Positions 61,142 through 64,000 of a DNA stretch of 64,000 bases are shown here, piece by piece (position 1 is the stretch's first letter; every line of letters begins with the position of its first letter). Source of the DNA: Colias croceus (taxonomy: Eukaryota; Arthropoda; Insecta; Lepidoptera; Pieridae). The notes beneath the pieces were generated by a model. It was not told the DNA's origin. It saw nothing but the letters and a program-made list of their open reading frames with translations, and did not search any database. The translations under genes were made by a program, and so were the position numbers. The stretch spans positions 5,270,001 to 5,334,000 of the forward strand of contig NC_059568.1 of assembly GCF_905220415.1 (NCBI RefSeq), given 5' to 3'.

Positions 61142-61566
61142 TTTTGACGTGACAACGTCTTATAATTCGATAAAGCCGGCTGCACGCACGAAAAAACATG
61201 ACTCATGCGGCGTTACCTCGCTCTGACTCATCTGAGGCGTTCCATGTAAGGCTTGAAGTGCGAGCGAGAGCGCGGAACGAGCGACAAAGAAGCACAATCG
61301 GACGTTGTCACGTTCAACTATCGTCAGTAAACCGACTTTACAGACAACCAATTTTTTTGACGTGACAACGTCTTATCGTAGTATATTATTATTAGTCTGT
61401 GGTCTTATAATTCGATAGATCCGGATGCACGTACGAAAAAACATGACGCATGCGGCGTTACCTCGCTCTGAGGCGTTCCATGTGAAGTGCAAGCGAGAGC
61501 GCGTTGTCAGTTGTCACGTTCTACTATCGTCAGTAAACCGACTTTACAGACAACCAATTTTTTTTA
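61142..61566 (+). repeat. Two tandem copies of GACGTGACAACGTC-family repeat
   Basis: Units at about 61142-61357 and 61352-61566. Each begins TTTTGACGTGACAACGTCTT, contains ATGCGGCGTTACCTCGCTCT and ends CCGACTTTACAGACAACCAA plus T-run. The second has an insert near its start (GTAGTATATTATTATTAGTC) and has lost part of its GC-rich core. A third copy lies at 6930-7133. Confidence 0.85.
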
Positions 61567-62811
61567 GTCTAACCTTAAAGTGGTGTAGTATATTGTGGTG
61601 TGTATTCACTTAAGTTGTATAAAATTTTCAAAATAACAATCATCACTTGTATAATTGGACAAATGAGATGCATATTCATTTAGATTATTCGAAAATACAT
61701 TTTTGGATTAAATAAAATAATATTTTGTGTTTTATAACATTGCTCGTACTGGTATTGATCCGAGATTTTTCAGTATTTAATAATAATAAGTACGAGCTAT
61801 ACGTTTTATCGGCTGTAATTGTATACACGTTCTCATTTGTAGTTAACCGGTAAATTTAAGTACTTATAAGAAAAATTTGCAAGTTTAACTTGATCATATT
61901 ATTTTCTGAACATAAAAAAGTTTCACCAACTATTAATAAAGTAGTATCAGTTTGAAAGAATAATTTTTATTCAGAGTCAGTAAAAAACCTTTGCCAAAAA
62001 AAGACTCAAAATAAACGTTCAAAACATATTATATAAATAAACTTTTTTCAATAAAATAACTCATAATACTTTTTAAATCTAAAAAAGATCGGTGAACTTT
62101 TTGCTTCAGAAGCCGTTGGGAAATCTGTAGAGTTCCCAATAAAGGTGTCAATAAAATAACTTTGACTATTGTGTAAAACATTTGAACTCCAATACACTTA
62201 TAAATAGCAATCGAATGTATTTCTAGACTGTTTATTTATAGTGCCCGTAAGATTTGTAGATTGTACGCTGAAATACAAATACTACGGTTGTAGATTGTGA
62301 TTGATTTTACTACCCACATTTTAATTTAACTGTCTTGTTAGATCTGTTTATTTGTTAAATTTTATTCGTAATAGAGACGTAGTTTAAATGCAGATTGTAC
62401 TAAACAAAAGCCACAGTTCATAGATAAACAGTATACCTACGAATAAAAATTGTTATTAATTACGACAGACACGACAATACACGTAAATGAGTTCTGCTAC
62501 AAAATTTTATGATGTAAAAAACTGCCAAATAATATCAACTTCAAATAAAAGTTAAAGATGTCTCTGCTATTTTACATTTTAGACTATCGTAGGTACTTAA
62601 TTATTGAATTAAATCAAAGTCATTGACAATTTTTTATATTTCCTTGTATTATATTTCATTACGTTCACCATCACAAGTATTTATTTAATCTTAAATATTC
62701 ATATATTTAAGAATACATAGCATTATTATACGTCTTATAAAACAAAATCTGTTTTAATAGAAATATATATCTACAAACATTTGCACGTACCGCATCATCA
62801 ACTTCAAATAA
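61567..62811. other. No gene seen
   Basis: AT-rich non-coding sequence, no repeats recognised, short ORFs only. Confidence 0.5.
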
Positions 62812-63650
62812 AACCGGCCAAGTGCGAGTCGGGCTCGCGCACAAAGGGTTCCGTAGCAGCAAATATAATAAACTTATTATGTCAATTTATACACCTGGTG
62901 AATGGAGCCTAAACTCTCCCGATATTTTGCCTTGTACTTTTATGTATGAATATTAATATTAATGGCGTATTGCTTGAATAAGCTAATATTTCTCGTAAAA
63001 AGTACCTACATTATAAAGATTTTATATCATCGCGGATTTTTAAAGGTGTACAATACTGTAGTATATTTTTTGATCTATCTTATAAGGTTCAGCCATCGTT
63101 TTCAGTGTAAGCACAATAACTTAACCAAAATTACAGTTAAATCAACCTATCTCAAAAACTATAAGAGATACTTTGATCAAACCAAAAATCGTTGAAAGAG
63201 TTAATTAGCATGCATCACCTCTATTTTTTTTAGAATTTTATACCCCGTAGTTATAAAAATAGAGGGGGGGGGACATACTTTTTACGACTTTGAGAGCTGA
63301 TATCTCAAAAACCGTTCACTTTAAGAAAAATGTTTTTTAGAAAACTTTATATCATTTTAAAAGACCTTTCCATTGATACCCCACACGGGTATGTACATCG
63401 AAAAAAAAAATTTCATCCCTCAGTTACATGTATGGGGGGCCCCACCCCCAATTCTTTTTTTTACTATTTAGTGTCATATTTTTGTAGCGGTTCATACAAC
63501 ACATATTCCCATCAAATTTCATCACTGTAGTACTTATAGTTTCCGAGTAAATCGGCTGTGACAGACGGACAGACGGACAGACGGACAGACGGACATGACG
63601 AAACTATAAGGGTTCCGTTTTTGCCATTTTGGCTACGGAACCCTAAAAAA
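62812..63650 (+). repeat. CGGCCAAGTGCGAGTCGG-family element, complete copy
   Basis: It starts AACCGGCCAAGTGCGAGTCG and ends GGCTACGGAACCC plus an A-run. It contains a GACAGACG tandem at 63560-63595 and a G-run near 63267. ORFs inside it do not resemble transposon proteins, so it is probably non-autonomous or the 3' part of a LINE. Partial copies lie at 1-28, 30820-31057 and 53100-53168. Confidence 0.8.
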
Positions 63651-64000
63651 CCAGTAAATTAAAGTTCCAATAACAGTGAGTTTAAAATAGATAGCCAATT
63701 TGCATTCTGAATTGTATAGAGCTTTATTTGGCGTGTTTACTCATATAACATCACTACAACATATATAACAATACCATTTACTAACCACCCACCGACTACC
63801 CACTCTAACAAGGTTGAAGGTCAGCACACAAAACATGAATATTGAATACAAAGCGACCGCATATTGTCGATCAAACTGAAAGCATAAACACAATAATATG
63901 TATCTATACCAGTATTATACAGGTGAATAGTTTGAACGCACTTATCTCAGGATAGAGGTACTATACACGGGTCCGATTTGGAAAATTGTTTCATTGTTAT
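63651..64000. other. No gene seen
   Basis: AT-rich sequence up to the window edge, no feature recognised. Confidence 0.5.

Noticed and set aside
61160..61613. ORFs across 61160-61351 and 61425-61613
   Set aside because: They are the GC-rich cores of tandem repeat units also found at 6930-7133.
1..64000. CRISPR array, operon, phage or bacterial features
   Set aside because: Spliced genes, eukaryotic transposons and AT-rich introns show an insect nuclear genome; no spaced short repeats of CRISPR type were seen.

Overview
The window is eukaryotic: about two-thirds A+T, genes split by introns with GT..AG borders, and dense short interspersed repeats. The repeat families (3' tails containing GCCCGTGGTACATA, CGGCCAAGTGCGAGTCGG or TATACTATGTAGTGAT) together with the two proteins point to a moth or butterfly. 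Species cannot be named from the sequence.

Two protein-coding genes are well supported. On the + strand, 3781-9771 holds the last five coding exons of the JNK-interacting protein 1 gene (JIP1/Aplip1): an SH3 domain, a PTB domain and a C-terminal kinesin-light-chain-binding tail, followed by a 3' UTR with a poly(A) signal at 10619. On the - strand, 25624-20342 holds all but the first coding exon of an RDL-type GABA-gated chloride channel. The two genes converge. RDL shows two near-identical tandem copies of exon 3, which look mutually exclusive, and a serine (TCA) at the channel-lining position where sensitive insects carry alanine (dieldrin-resistance site). The first RDL exon, with the signal peptide, was not found, so much of 25625-64000 may be its first intron.

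Layout: 1-3780 is the upstream intron or flank of JIP1, rich in repeats and with a perfect 21-bp hairpin. 3781-10640 is JIP1, with its last exon behind a 4.2-kb intron. 10641-12930 is intergenic, with an orphan ORF, a repeat, a tRNA-like gene with an abnormal anticodon arm, a 29-bp hairpin and a transposon tail. 12931-20341 is repeat-poor and may be a very long RDL 3' UTR. 20342-25624 is RDL, with a transposon carrying 7-8 bp target duplications in one intron. 25625-64000 has no convincing gene. It holds many transposon fragments, among them a palindromic Tc1/mariner-type element (39951-40870), a TIR element containing a LINE 3' fragment (36605-37511), several MITEs and tandem copies of a 215-bp repeat.

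No new multi-gene system was found. The items most worth following are the RDL resistance-site serine, the exon 3 pair, the tRNA-like locus, the two hairpins and the palindromic transposon.
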